Part shown: piece after piece, positions 1 through 8,167 of the stretch | How positions within the stretch are numbered: the stretch's first letter is position 1 | Layout of the letters: every line of letters starts with the position of its first letter | From: Flavobacteriales bacterium CG_4_9_14_3_um_filter_32_8 | GTDB taxonomy: Bacteria; Bacteroidota; Bacteroidia; Flavobacteriales_E; Vicingaceae | Length of the DNA: 23,522 nt | Direction of reading: 5' to 3' | Assembly: GCA_002790175.1 (NCBI GenBank) | Contig: PFUQ01000233.1 | Coordinates: 1 to 23,522, forward strand | Translations under genes and position numbers: made by a program | The notes under the pieces: model-generated | The model's database searches: none | The model's input: only the letters and a program-made list of their open reading frames with translations | Told to the model about the DNA's origin: nothing

Positions 1-276
1 ACTACTTATGTTGCTGTGGAAGATGCGGTTGGCGTAGAAGAAATTAATGCTCTTTCTTCAATATCATTGTATCCAAATCCAGCAAAAAATTATTTCCAAC
101 TTTCTTCCACCAAAAATGTTGATAATGTTGAACTATTTAATTTAAATGGACAAAAAGTTTTAAGTAAAAACTCTTCTTTAGAGAGAATTAATATTGAAGG
201 ATTATCATCAGGTGTTTATTTTGTAAAAATAAATAGTGAAAATGGAACAAAAATTGAGAAATTAACCGTTAACTAA
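1..276 (+). CDS. C-terminal end of a T9SS type A cargo protein (partial)
   Basis: Only the last 91 residues are present; the reading frame is open from base 1, so the gene begins outside the window. The fragment carries a typical type A T9SS sorting domain: the motif LYPNPAKNYF near the start of the domain, a central LFNLNGQKV strand, then GLSSGVYFVKI and a basic C-terminal strand ending KIEKLTVN. In this family the domain directs a Sec-exported protein through the type IX machinery to the cell surface or medium and is usually removed. The functional part of the protein lies off the window, so its activity cannot be stated. The same domain type ends the two metalloproteases near 18 kb and 20 kb. 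A strong hairpin follows the stop codon. Confidence 0.88.
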   Translation, partial: TTYVAVEDAVGVEEINALSSISLYPNPAKNYFQLSSTKNVDNVELFNLNGQKVLSKNSSLERINIEGLSSGVYFVKINSENGTKIEKLTVN

Positions 277-300
277 AATTAATCGTAAATGATATTTTAA

Positions 301-333
301 TAAGCACATGATTTATCATGTGCTTATTTTTTT
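301..333 (+). terminator. Rho-independent terminator after the T9SS cargo gene
   Basis: A perfect 11-bp stem (TAAGCACATGA paired with TCATGTGCTTA) with loop TTTA is followed by seven T residues. It lies 24 bp after the stop at 276. Its right arm overlaps the stop codon of the convergent S41 protease gene (324-326). The leftward strand has only a weak T-rich stretch after the stem, so termination is expected mainly on the + strand. Confidence 0.85.
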
Positions 334-1997
334 GTTCCTGCCAAAATAGATTGATATAAATTTGGATTCGTTAATGTTTTAATTGCTTCATCTAAAGTTG
401 GGTCGTTTTTAAATGAATTTTCTATTTGTCCTCTTTGGTAATAATATCTAGTTACTATCTCACTTTCGAGTACGTACTTAATTTCGTCTTTAAATTTATA
501 TAAATCGCTTTTTTTATTGTGAGTTAATTTGGTTTTCAATGCTTCATATTCAGTTTTCACATCATCAAAATAATGGTCTTCTTTAGTAGCTTCTTCTAAT
601 TTAGTCAAAATATCTTCGCTTTCAGTAGTATAAGAGTAATCTTTCCCCTCTAAATAATGAACGAAGTCTTCATATTCCTCATCAGTTAACGAAAAATTCT
701 GTACTTCATTTATGGTTTCATGTTTAATTCTATACTCAGTAGCGTAATTAAAAAATAGGTTTTTTAACAATAAACTTGCAGAAATATCGCTTAGCATTTT
801 TCTTTCCACATCAATATCTGGGCTAATCCCTTTGCCATCAAAAACACTTCTTTTATTTACAATGGTCTTAAATTCGGTAATTAAAGAATCTGGTATCTCA
901 TCCACTTTTCCATCACCATTTCTGTGCGAATAATCTAATTTTTGAATACATCTACCACTTGGTGTGTAGTATTTTGCAACGGTTACTTTTAGCTTAGAAT
1001 TATAACTTAAAGGTCTAACTTGTTGTACTAATCCTTTTCCAAAAGAAAGAGAACCTATAATTACTGCTCTATCATTATCTTGTAAAGAACCAGATACAAT
1101 TTCAGATGCCGAAGCCGAGTTTCCATCAATTAGAACAACTAAAGGAATTTTTGTGTCAATTGGTGTTGACAAAGCTCTATACTCTTTATCCCATTCGGTA
1201 ATTTTTCCTTTGGTGCTTACCACAGGCGTTCCTTTTTCTACAAATAAATTAACAATATTTACAGATTCTCTTAAAAGTCCTCCGCCATTTCCTCTCAAAT
1301 CTAAAATAATAGATTTTGCATGTTGTTCTTTTAAACTTGTTAATGCTGTTTTTACCTCTGCACTGGCAGATTCTGTAAACCCTGTCAATCTAATATACCC
1401 AACGCTATCTTTTAACATTCCGAAGTAGGGAACATCTTTAATTTTAACTTCTTCTCGGGTTACCGTTTTGGTAAATTGTTTTGTTTCACCAGGTCTTTCT
1501 ATAGTTATTTCTAGTGTTGTTCCTGGTTGTCCTAATAAAAATTCACGAATTTCGCTAGAGGTTTTTCCTAATGCAGATTTCCCATCAATTGCTATAATTT
1601 TATCACCTGCTCTAAGTCCAGCTTTAAAAGCTCCATATCCTTCATAAGGTTCAGAAATAACAACTTTATTGTCTTGTGTTTGAATTAATGCACCAATTCC
1701 ACCATATTGACCAGTAGTCATCATTTTGTAATCTTCCATGTTGGATTCTGGAATAAAATTGGTATAAGGATCAAGCGATTCTAACATGGCATCGATACCA
1801 GTTTTCATTAATTTTCCTGGGTCGGCATCATCAACATAATAGATGTTGAGTTCTCTGAATAAGGTAGCAAAAATGTCGAGGTTTTTAGAGACTTCGAAAT
1901 AACTATCGGCAAAACCGAAGGAAGTTATTGATATTGCTGCAATTGAAATGATGGCAACTATTCTGGTAATTCTTTTTTTCATACTAATAAATTTCAT
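324..1997 (-). CDS. S41-family C-terminal processing peptidase (CtpA/Prc-like)
   Basis: This is a serine protease of the carboxy-terminal processing family, which acts in the periplasm on C-terminal tails of envelope proteins. From the ATG at 1997 it is 557 residues. An N-terminal hydrophobic segment (about residues 12-30) looks like a signal peptide or anchor. A PDZ domain spans about 96-171 (GQYGGIGAL to LEITIERPGE). The catalytic S41 core follows, with DLRGNGGGLL, the serine motif NSASASEI (SASAS at 294-298) and the general-base lysine in SFGKG (K321). A further domain of about 170 residues of unclear role ends the protein. The frame stays open to a TTG at 2021, but ATG 1997 or ATG 1982 (giving MKKRITRIV) are more natural starts. 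It is the last gene of rnpA-yidD-ctp, 26 bp after yidD, and is probably co-transcribed with them. Confidence 0.93.
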   Translation of the reverse strand: MKFISMKKRITRIVAIISIAAISITSFGFADSYFEVSKNLDIFATLFRELNIYYVDDADPGKLMKTGIDAMLESLDPYTNFIPESNMEDYKMMTTGQYGGIGALIQTQDNKVVISEPYEGYGAFKAGLRAGDKIIAIDGKSALGKTSSEIREFLLGQPGTTLEITIERPGETKQFTKTVTREEVKIKDVPYFGMLKDSVGYIRLTGFTESASAEVKTALTSLKEQHAKSIILDLRGNGGGLLRESVNIVNLFVEKGTPVVSTKGKITEWDKEYRALSTPIDTKIPLVVLIDGNSASASEIVSGSLQDNDRAVIIGSLSFGKGLVQQVRPLSYNSKLKVTVAKYYTPSGRCIQKLDYSHRNGDGKVDEIPDSLITEFKTIVNKRSVFDGKGISPDIDVERKMLSDISASLLLKNLFFNYATEYRIKHETINEVQNFSLTDEEYEDFVHYLEGKDYSYTTESEDILTKLEEATKEDHYFDDVKTEYEALKTKLTHNKKSDLYKFKDEIKYVLESEIVTRYYYQRGQIENSFKNDPTLDEAIKTLTNPNLYQSILAGTKK

Positions 1998-2023
1998 TTT
2001 TACTATCAATAATAAATCCAAAC

Positions 2024-2245
2024 TTATGGGATTGGATCATGCCCATGTCCTCCCCAAGGATGACAAGAAAAAATTCGTTTCAATGATAACCAGCCTCCTT
2101 TTATCGGTCCATATTTATTAAGGGCTTCAATGCTATACTGAGAGCATGTTGGTGTATATCTGCAATTTTGTCCTAAAATAGGAGAAATACTTAACTGATA
2201 AAATCGAATGATAACGATAAATATTTTACTCACTAACCACTTCAC
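2024..2245 (-). CDS. yidD: Membrane protein insertion efficiency factor YidD
   Basis: A 73-residue protein of the YidD family, a small inner-membrane-associated protein thought to help YidC-dependent membrane protein insertion. It shows an N-terminal amphipathic or hydrophobic helix, then the family signature: RFYQLSISPILGQNCRYTPT followed by CSQYSIEAL, GWLSLKRI and CHPWGGHGHDP. The three conserved cysteines are at 28, 34 and 61. The start is a GTG at 2245, inside the 3' end of rnpA (20-bp overlap), which suggests translational coupling. A second in-frame GTG at 2233 would remove four residues and cannot be excluded. The rnpA-yidD order is a classic bacterial arrangement, although rpmH, which often precedes it, is not adjacent here. 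Confidence 0.96.
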   Translation of the reverse strand: MKWLVSKIFIVIIRFYQLSISPILGQNCRYTPTCSQYSIEALNKYGPIKGGWLSLKRIFSCHPWGGHGHDPIP

Positions 2246-2624
2246 TCAATTCATTTAAACGAGATAAAATTACTTTTATTTTATCTTCAATTTCTTGATA
2301 AGGTAAAATTTGTTTGGAGGTATAAATAAACATTAAATTAATTTCTATCCCACTTTTTTTTAGCTGTATCTTTAGTTCGTTATTGTTTAAACGATAAGCT
2401 TCTCTAATTCTTCTTTTTAATAAATTTCTATTTACAGCTAATTTTATATTTTTTTTAGGAACGCTAACTCCTGCATTAACTAAAGTTCCTGTGCAATTTA
2501 TTTTTTTAAGATAAACAACTCTCAGCGGAAAAGCATGAATAGATTTACCTTTACTAAAAAGTAATTCAATTGCTGTCTTACTTTTTAACTTTTCGTTTTT
2601 AGAAAATTTGTAACTAATCACCAT
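2226..2624 (-). CDS. rnpA: Ribonuclease P protein component RnpA
   Basis: A 132-residue basic protein matching the RNase P protein subunit, which helps the catalytic RNA bind pre-tRNA and process its 5' end. The diagnostic RNR motif is present as AVNRNLLKRRIREAYR (residues 63-78), and the N-terminal pattern YKFSKNEKLKSK is typical. The length is normal. The ATG at 2624 lies only about 10 bp downstream of a TAnnTTTG element (2634-2641), implying a very short leader. It is the first gene of a leftward cluster with yidD (overlapping) and the S41 protease. It is divergent from the PAP2 gene. Confidence 0.96.
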   Translation of the reverse strand: MVISYKFSKNEKLKSKTAIELLFSKGKSIHAFPLRVVYLKKINCTGTLVNAGVSVPKKNIKLAVNRNLLKRRIREAYRLNNNELKIQLKKSGIEINLMFIYTSKQILPYQEIEDKIKVILSRLNELSEVVSE

Positions 2625-2633
2625 ATCTTAACA

Positions 2634-2641
2634 CAAATGTA
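2634..2641 (-). promoter_or_regulatory. Candidate Bacteroidota promoter -7 element for rnpA
   Basis: On the minus strand the sequence reads TACATTTG, a perfect match to the TAnnTTTG consensus. It sits about 10 bp upstream of the rnpA ATG, so the transcript would be almost leaderless. I see no clear TTTG at the -33 position. Confidence 0.5.
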
Positions 2642-2691
2642 AGAGATAAAAAGTGCTTTATAATTATGAAGGATAAGTTTATAGTATTTCT

Positions 2692-2699
2692 TACTTTTG
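2692..2699 (+). promoter_or_regulatory. Candidate promoter -7 element for the PAP2-crcB-pafA operon
   Basis: TACTTTTG matches TAnnTTTG exactly. Transcription would begin around 2706. This position matters because it leaves only about 15 bases before the codons (2719-2727) where the conserved PAP2 N-terminus seems to begin. No obvious -33 TTTG is seen. Confidence 0.45.
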
Positions 2700-2754
2700 A
2701 ACAATATAAAAATTAAGAATTATCCTTACTTCTCTAAATGATATTGACACCAAT

Positions 2755-3303
2755 TTGTTTCTGTTTTTAAACGGTATTCATTCGCCATTCTTTGACATTA
2801 TTTTTTCTTGGGTTACCAATAAATTTTTTTGGGTTCCTTTTTATTTCCTTTTATTTTTCTTTACGGTATTAAAATTCAAATGGAAAACTTTATTCATTTG
2901 TTTTTTTATTGGAATATTGATATTATTTTCGGATAAAATTTCTGTGCATCTATTTAAAGATATTTTTGAACGTTTAAGACCTTGCTATAATTCTGAAATT
3001 GCTCAACAAGTTCATACTATTGAGGGGTATTGTGGTGGGCAGTTTGGTTTTGTATCTTCTCATGCTGCCAATAGTTTTGCATTGGCTATTTTCTCAGGGT
3101 TTTTATTTAAAAACTATTATAAATTTACGTTATTAATTATGTTGTTATGGGCTGTTCTGGTTTCATATAGTAGAATTTATGTCGGAGTTCATTACCCTGG
3201 TGATGTTTTGGTGGGTGCAATTCTTGGAAGTAGTATTGGTATATTTGTATTTTGGTTAATGAAAATTACCAATCGTCAATTTAATCTTAAAATAGAAATA
3301 TAG
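2755..3303 (+). CDS. PAP2-superfamily membrane phosphatase
   Basis: An integral membrane phosphatase of the PAP2 (acid phosphatase / undecaprenyl-pyrophosphatase-like) superfamily with about five or six hydrophobic segments. Counting from 2755, all three catalytic signatures are present: KDIFERLRP (68-76), SSHAA (101-105, catalytic His103) and SRIYVGVHYPGD (139-150, His146 and Asp150). Members dephosphorylate lipid phosphates or pyrophosphates such as undecaprenyl pyrophosphate; the substrate here is unknown. The start given is the most upstream conventional start codon (TTG). The frame remains open back to 2710 and encodes LNDIDTN directly before LFLFLNG, which resembles the normal N-terminus of this family. 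The true start is therefore probably near 2719-2722 on a non-standard codon. crcB follows after 2 bp. Confidence 0.9.
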   Translation: MFLFLNGIHSPFFDIIFSWVTNKFFWVPFYFLLFFFTVLKFKWKTLFICFFIGILILFSDKISVHLFKDIFERLRPCYNSEIAQQVHTIEGYCGGQFGFVSSHAANSFALAIFSGFLFKNYYKFTLLIMLLWAVLVSYSRIYVGVHYPGDVLVGAILGSSIGIFVFWLMKITNRQFNLKIEI

Positions 3304-3305
3304 TA

Positions 3306-3674
3306 ATGACAAATTTATTAGCAGTTTTTATAGGAGGTGGTTTAGGAAGCTTATGCCGATTTGGTATTTCTAAACTAACATTTAAATTGGTGGTAACAAA
3401 TTTTCCTTTGGCAACTTTTATTTCAAATACTTTGAGCTGTCTTATTTTGGCAATTGCAATCATTTATTTGAATGAAAAAATTTCGGGAAACATAGCGTTA
3501 AGATTATTCATTATCACAGGTTTTTGTGGTGGATTTAGTACCTTTTCAACATTTAGTTTAGAAACTTTTGAATTGTTAAAACAAGGGAATTTTCTATTTG
3601 CCATATTAAACATTGTAATAAGTGTTTTAGTGGGAGTTTCATTGCTATTTTTTATCATCAAAAATCAAGCATAA
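3306..3674 (+). CDS. crcB: Fluoride ion channel CrcB/FluC
   Basis: A 122-residue four-helix membrane protein of the CrcB/FluC family, which exports fluoride as a dual-topology dimer. Family motifs are clear: GGGLGSLCRFGIS (10-22), the conserved asparagine in TFISNTLSC (N41), and GFCGGFSTFSTFS (72-84), which holds the phenylalanine/threonine track lining the pore. The length is usual for the family. It starts 2 bp after the PAP2 stop and its TAA overlaps the ATG of the next gene (TAATG at 3672-3676), so it is very likely translated as part of that operon. There is no room for a dedicated fluoride riboswitch in front of it. Confidence 0.95.
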   Translation: MTNLLAVFIGGGLGSLCRFGISKLTFKLVVTNFPLATFISNTLSCLILAIAIIYLNEKISGNIALRLFIITGFCGGFSTFSTFSLETFELLKQGNFLFAILNIVISVLVGVSLLFFIIKNQA

Positions 3675-5296
3675 TGAAAAGGATTTTATTTTTATTAATA
3701 GTTAGTTCTCCATTTTTTGTATTCGCTCAACAACAAAAACCAAAACTAGTGATTGGTATTGTTATCGACCAAATGCGTTACGATTACCTTGATAGGTATT
3801 GGAATAAATTGGGAAACGATGGTTTTAAAAAAATCATCAATAACGGTTTTAATTGCAAAAACACGCACTTTAATTATATGCCGACTTATACTGGTCCTGG
3901 TCATGCCTCTATTTATACTGGTACAACGCCCGAAAATCATGGAATTATTGCCAACGATTGGTACGATAAAGAAAATAAGGAAATGATTTATTGTGCACAA
4001 GACACAACAGTAAAAACCATTGGAAGCGAATCAATAAATGGATTAATGTCGCCCAAAAACATGATAACCACCACCATTACTGACCAACTAAAACTCAACA
4101 CCAACTTAAAAGGAAAAGTAATTGGAGTTTCGTTAAAAGACAGAGGTGCAATTCTTCCTGCCGGACACAAAGCCGATGCTGCATATTGGTTTGATGGGGG
4201 TAATGTTGGAAAATGGATTTCAAGTTCTTATTATCTTACAGAATTGCCAAAGTGGGTAAACGAAGTAAATAAAAAAAATTCGGCAAACACCTTCTTAAAC
4301 TTACCTTGGAATTCGTTGTTGCCCATTACTGAATATACCGAAAGCATTGCCGACAACAACCCTTATGAAGGAGTTTTTAAAGGAGAAAAAACACCAACTT
4401 TTCCGCATAATTTACCCGCTTTACGAGATAGCAACGAAAATTTTAGTTTAATAAAAAGCACTCCTTTTGGAAACAACATTACCACCGAAATGGCTTTAGC
4501 TGCCATTGTTGGAGAAAATCTAGGAGCTGATTTAATCACTGATTTTTTAGCAATTAGTTATTCTTCGCCCGATTATATCGGACACCAATTTGGACCAACT
4601 TCTGTTGAGGTCGAAGACACTTATTTGAGGTTAGATAACGATTTGGCGACCTTCTTTGCCTTTCTGGAAACAAAATTTAAAAAAGAAGAAATTCTTATTT
4701 TCATTACTGCTGACCATGGTGCTGTTGATGTTCCTCAATATTTGATAGATAATCATATTCCGGCAGGTTATTTTAACAAACTAAAAATGACTGCCGATTT
4801 AAAAGCATTTTGTTTCACCAAATGGAAAGTTGATTTAATCGAGAACATCAGCAATGGAAACGTATTTTTAAACCACGAAATAATTGCTAAAAATAGCCTC
4901 AGTGCCTCTCAAATAGAGCAAGAAATTGCCAACTACTTATTAACCTTCGAAGGTATTAGTCAAACTTTTACAGCCACCACTTTAAAAACCACCATTATTA
5001 CCGAAAACATTTCCGCAAACATTCAACGAGGATTTAACCAAAAACGTTCGGGCGATGTGGTGTATGTGTTGGCTTCGGGCTGGATAAATGCTGGTTACAA
5101 AACTGGAACAACACATGGTTCGCCTTATAATTACGACACACATGTGCCTTTATTGTGGTATGGATACCAAATTCCAACAGGAGCAACCGCCGAAAAAATA
5201 ATTATACCCGATATTGCTGCAACATTAGCTGTTTTGCTAAACATTAACGTACCGAGTGCTTGCACTGGAAAACCCATTCTGAAAATAGTTAAGTAA
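3674..5296 (+). CDS. pafA: PafA-type phosphate-irrepressible alkaline phosphatase (secreted)
   Basis: A 540-residue periplasmic or secreted phosphomonoesterase of the alkaline phosphatase superfamily. Residues 1-19 form a signal peptide (MKRILFLLIVSSPFFVFAQ). The active-site residues I recall for Elizabethkingia PafA can all be placed: metal ligand D32 (VIDQMR), nucleophile T73 (TYTGPGHAS), N94, K155/R157 (SLKDRG), D300/H304 (SPDYIGH), D347/H348 (TADHG) and H481 (THGSP). The spacings agree with PafA (41 from D to T, 21 from T to N, 4 from D to H, 47 to the next D). The K/R pair indicates monoesterase rather than diesterase activity. It overlaps crcB by 1 bp and the following lipoprotein gene by 1 bp. 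It probably supplies phosphate from organic esters. Confidence 0.9.
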   Translation: MKRILFLLIVSSPFFVFAQQQKPKLVIGIVIDQMRYDYLDRYWNKLGNDGFKKIINNGFNCKNTHFNYMPTYTGPGHASIYTGTTPENHGIIANDWYDKENKEMIYCAQDTTVKTIGSESINGLMSPKNMITTTITDQLKLNTNLKGKVIGVSLKDRGAILPAGHKADAAYWFDGGNVGKWISSSYYLTELPKWVNEVNKKNSANTFLNLPWNSLLPITEYTESIADNNPYEGVFKGEKTPTFPHNLPALRDSNENFSLIKSTPFGNNITTEMALAAIVGENLGADLITDFLAISYSSPDYIGHQFGPTSVEVEDTYLRLDNDLATFFAFLETKFKKEEILIFITADHGAVDVPQYLIDNHIPAGYFNKLKMTADLKAFCFTKWKVDLIENISNGNVFLNHEIIAKNSLSASQIEQEIANYLLTFEGISQTFTATTLKTTIITENISANIQRGFNQKRSGDVVYVLASGWINAGYKTGTTHGSPYNYDTHVPLLWYGYQIPTGATAEKIIIPDIAATLAVLLNINVPSACTGKPILKIVK

Positions 5297-5973
5297 TGAA
5301 ATACATTTTATTAATTAGCATAATCATTTTTTTATTGGCATGTTCAACTATCGAAAGTGAGCAAGATCAATTGCAGTTATCAACTGTTCAAGAAATTATT
5401 CAAACAGATTCTAATTCATTTAAAAACATAGAAGATTCGTTGGATAGTTCATCTACTAACAAGCAACGAACTTCATTGAATAATAAAGAATTTTTAACTT
5501 TTTATAAAAAATTTTCTGCGGCTATTCGTAACAAAGATGTTGTAAGTTTTAATGAATGTATGGATACCAATTTTGGATTCTACATTATTGAATCTCCTGG
5601 AGCACTTCCCTTTGTTTGCAAGGTGTATGATATTTCAAAATTTAAATCAAAAAATAATAATACTGGCTTTTTTGAGCTATCATTTAATAATATTTCCAAT
5701 TTACCAATTTTCGAAGAATTACCTAAAGTTGTTTGTGAAAATGAAATTTATGATAAAAAAGGATGTTTTGCCAATACTATCAATCCACTACAAGATAGTC
5801 AGCTTTGGAATTATAGTGACTTAAATGAAAAAGAAATTCAACCCATACAAAAATTATCATCGTTGATTAATATAACAGTAATTAACACGTATAACTATAC
5901 TTTCTACTTCTCTTTTATCGAAAATAAATGGAGTATTTCGTTTATAGATATAAGAATTCCTTGTCAAGCATAA
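5296..5973 (+). CDS. Lipoprotein of unknown function
   Basis: A 225-residue protein I do not recognise. The N-terminus MKYILLISIIIFLLAC is a lipoprotein signal peptide with lipobox LLAC and the lipidated cysteine at residue 16, so the protein should be anchored in a membrane facing the periplasm or the surface. Residues 17-60 are polar and Ser/Asp/Asn-rich, probably a flexible linker. The rest (about 65-225) looks like one globular domain with Cys residues at about 88, 107, 145, 156 and 223. It overlaps pafA by 1 bp (TAATG) and closes the PAP2-crcB-pafA unit, so it may serve the phosphatase or the envelope; that is inference from position only. No clear terminator hairpin follows. Confidence 0.8.
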   Translation: MKYILLISIIIFLLACSTIESEQDQLQLSTVQEIIQTDSNSFKNIEDSLDSSSTNKQRTSLNNKEFLTFYKKFSAAIRNKDVVSFNECMDTNFGFYIIESPGALPFVCKVYDISKFKSKNNNTGFFELSFNNISNLPIFEELPKVVCENEIYDKKGCFANTINPLQDSQLWNYSDLNEKEIQPIQKLSSLINITVINTYNYTFYFSFIENKWSISFIDIRIPCQA

Positions 5974-6053
5974 ATCTATTTTATGTTAATTTAATTGTTA
6001 ATAAAAACACCTTTTTATACCACATTAAAATCCTTTATCAAAGAGAGATTGCT

Positions 6054-6061
6054 TATATTTG
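6054..6061 (+). promoter_or_regulatory. Candidate promoter -7 element for gyrB
   Basis: TATATTTG matches TAnnTTTG exactly, 36 bp upstream of the gyrB ATG at 6098. The -33 region has no convincing TTTG. The element suggests gyrB is transcribed on its own as well as by any read-through from the lipoprotein gene. Confidence 0.5.
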
Positions 6062-6097
6062 TTTTGCTTTAAAAAAGGGCAAAAATATAGAGAAATT

Positions 6098-8044
6098 ATG
6101 AGCGAAAAATCAAAGAAAGATTATACAGCAGACAGTATTCAGGCATTGGAAGGGATGGAGCATGTTAGAAAGCGACCATCCATGTATATTGGAGATATAG
6201 GTGCTAGCGGATTACATCATTTAGTTTATGAAGTTGTAGATAACTCCATCGATGAAGCAATGGCAGGACATTGTAAAAATATAGATGTTTGGATTAATGA
6301 AGATAATTCAGTTGGAGTTAAAGATGATGGACGAGGTATTCCTGTTGGAATTCACGCTAAAGAAGGAGTTTCTGCATTAGAAGTGGTAATGACTAAAATT
6401 GGAGCTGGAGGAAAATTTGATAAAGATTCCTATAAAGTTTCCGGAGGTTTGCACGGTGTTGGGGTATCGGTTGTTAATGCATTATCAGCTCATTTACATG
6501 CACGAGTTTTTTTAAATGGAAAAATTTATGAGCAAGAATATGAAAGAGGTGTAGCACTTTATCCAACAAAAGAAACTGGTGTGACTACTGATGTTGGAAC
6601 AGAAGTTACTTTTAGACCAGATGGTGATATTTTCGAATCGTTAGAGTACAGCTATGATACGTTAGCAAATAGAATGAGAGAGTTGTCGTATCTAAACAAA
6701 GGGATTACGATTACCATGACTGATAAACGGGAGAAAGAAGATAATGGGGAATTTAAAAAAGAGATTTTTCATTCTGATATAGGTCTTCCTGAATTTGTGC
6801 GTTACATCGATGAAACAAGAGAACCATTAATTAGTGATGTAATAAGTATGGAAAGTGAAAAAGGTGGTATTCCTGTTGAGGTTGCTATGATTTACAATAC
6901 TTCTTATGCTGAAAACATACATGCTTATGTAAATAACATCAATACTCATGAGGGAGGAACTCATCTTTCGGGATTTAGAAGAGGATTAACCAATACACTT
7001 AAAAAATATGCTGATGCATCTGGTATGTTGGATAAGTTAAAATTTGAGATTTCTGGAGATGATTTTAGAGAAGGACTTACTGCCATTGTTTCTGTAAAAG
7101 TACAAGAGCCACAATTTGAAGGACAAACTAAAACCAAATTAGGAAATAGAGAAGTAACAGCTCCTGTCAGTCAAGCAGTGAGTGAAATGCTCGAAAATTA
7201 TTTAGAAGAACATCCTACAGATGCAAGAATTATTGTTCAAAAAGTAATTTTAGCTGCAACAGCTCGTCATGCAGCTCGTAAAGCACGAGAAATGGTGCAA
7301 CGAAAGAATGTGCTAACAGGATCAGGATTGCCTGGTAAACTGTCAGATTGTGCTTCTAAAGATCCTTCCTTATGTGAAATTTATTTAGTAGAGGGAGATT
7401 CTGCGGGTGGAACAGCAAAACAAGGTCGAGACCGTGAGTTTCAAGCCATTATGCCGTTGAGAGGTAAAATTTTGAATGTGGAAAAAGCCATGACTCACAA
7501 AATTTTTGAAAATGAGGAGATAAAAAATATTTATACCGCTTTAGGAGTTAGAATTGGTACTGATGAAGATGAACGTGCTTTGAATGTCGAAAAACTTAGG
7601 TATCATAAAATAATAATTATGTGTGATGCTGATGTGGACGGTTCTCACATTGAAACTTTGATTTTAACTTTCTTCTTTCGTTACATGTACGAATTGGTTG
7701 AAAAAGGACATATTTTTATTGCAACACCTCCACTTTATTTGGTGAAAAAAGGGAAAGAACAACGTTATTGTTGGAGCGAAGAAGATAGAGAAAGAAATGT
7801 TAGTGAATTAGGTGCAGGAAAAGAAGCTAGCGTTCATGTTCAACGATACAAAGGTTTGGGAGAAATGAATGCAGAACAATTATGGTCAACCACCATGAAT
7901 CCTGAATTTAGAACTTTACGACAAATTACCATCGATAGTGCTGCTTCTGCCGATCATACTTTCTCTATGTTGATGGGTGATGATGTTCCCCCTCGAAGAC
8001 AATTTATTGAGGATAATGCTAAATATGCAAAAATTGACACCTAA
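6098..8044 (+). CDS. gyrB: DNA gyrase subunit B
   Basis: The ATPase subunit of DNA gyrase, 648 residues, which introduces negative supercoils with GyrA. The start is ATG 6098, giving MSEKSKKDYTADSIQALEGM; an in-frame TTG at 6059 lies inside the promoter element and is unlikely. The GHKL ATPase motifs are visible: EVVDNSIDEAMAG (residues 45-57), DDGRGIP (76-82) and GGLHGVGVSVVNALS (116-130). The TOPRIM domain carries EGDSAGG (432-438), PLRGK and DADVDGSH (510-517). The C-terminal QRYKGLGEMN (582-591) and PPRRQFIEDNA complete a short GyrB of the type without the roughly 170-residue insertion of proteobacterial GyrB. ParE is the main alternative, but the N-terminal YTADSIQALEGMEHVRKRPS and tail fit GyrB better. 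gyrA is not in the window. Confidence 0.97.
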   Translation: MSEKSKKDYTADSIQALEGMEHVRKRPSMYIGDIGASGLHHLVYEVVDNSIDEAMAGHCKNIDVWINEDNSVGVKDDGRGIPVGIHAKEGVSALEVVMTKIGAGGKFDKDSYKVSGGLHGVGVSVVNALSAHLHARVFLNGKIYEQEYERGVALYPTKETGVTTDVGTEVTFRPDGDIFESLEYSYDTLANRMRELSYLNKGITITMTDKREKEDNGEFKKEIFHSDIGLPEFVRYIDETREPLISDVISMESEKGGIPVEVAMIYNTSYAENIHAYVNNINTHEGGTHLSGFRRGLTNTLKKYADASGMLDKLKFEISGDDFREGLTAIVSVKVQEPQFEGQTKTKLGNREVTAPVSQAVSEMLENYLEEHPTDARIIVQKVILAATARHAARKAREMVQRKNVLTGSGLPGKLSDCASKDPSLCEIYLVEGDSAGGTAKQGRDREFQAIMPLRGKILNVEKAMTHKIFENEEIKNIYTALGVRIGTDEDERALNVEKLRYHKIIIMCDADVDGSHIETLILTFFFRYMYELVEKGHIFIATPPLYLVKKGKEQRYCWSEEDRERNVSELGAGKEASVHVQRYKGLGEMNAEQLWSTTMNPEFRTLRQITIDSAASADHTFSMLMGDDVPPRRQFIEDNAKYAKIDT

Positions 8045-8066
8045 TCAATTGTGAAATATAAAAGAT

Positions 8067-8096
8067 AAAAAAGCCCATCATTTGATGGACTTTTTT
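8067..8096. terminator. Bidirectional terminator between gyrB and the porP cassette
   Basis: AAAAAAG and CTTTTTT flank an inner stem CCATC/GATGG with loop ATTT and one C-A mismatch between the two parts. The A run on the left and T run on the right let it act on both strands. It serves gyrB (stop at 8044) and the leftward cassette (porP stop at 8168). The remaining bases to 8167 hold nothing I recognise. Confidence 0.8.
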
Positions 8097-8167
8097 ATAA
8101 CTAAAGATTTTTAGAACTTATACCGATTAAACAAACAATATTATATGTTTGTTGGATGTTATTGTTA

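Noticed and set aside
2625..2754. A fluoride riboswitch controlling the crcB operon.
   Set aside because: The predicted leader before the PAP2 gene is only about 15 bases and I see no conserved fluoride-aptamer segments; crcB itself is preceded by a 2-bp gap.
6059..6097. A longer gyrB starting at TTG 6059 with 13 extra residues.
   Set aside because: That TTG lies inside the TATATTTG promoter element, so it would not be transcribed; ATG 6098 gives the usual GyrB N-terminus.
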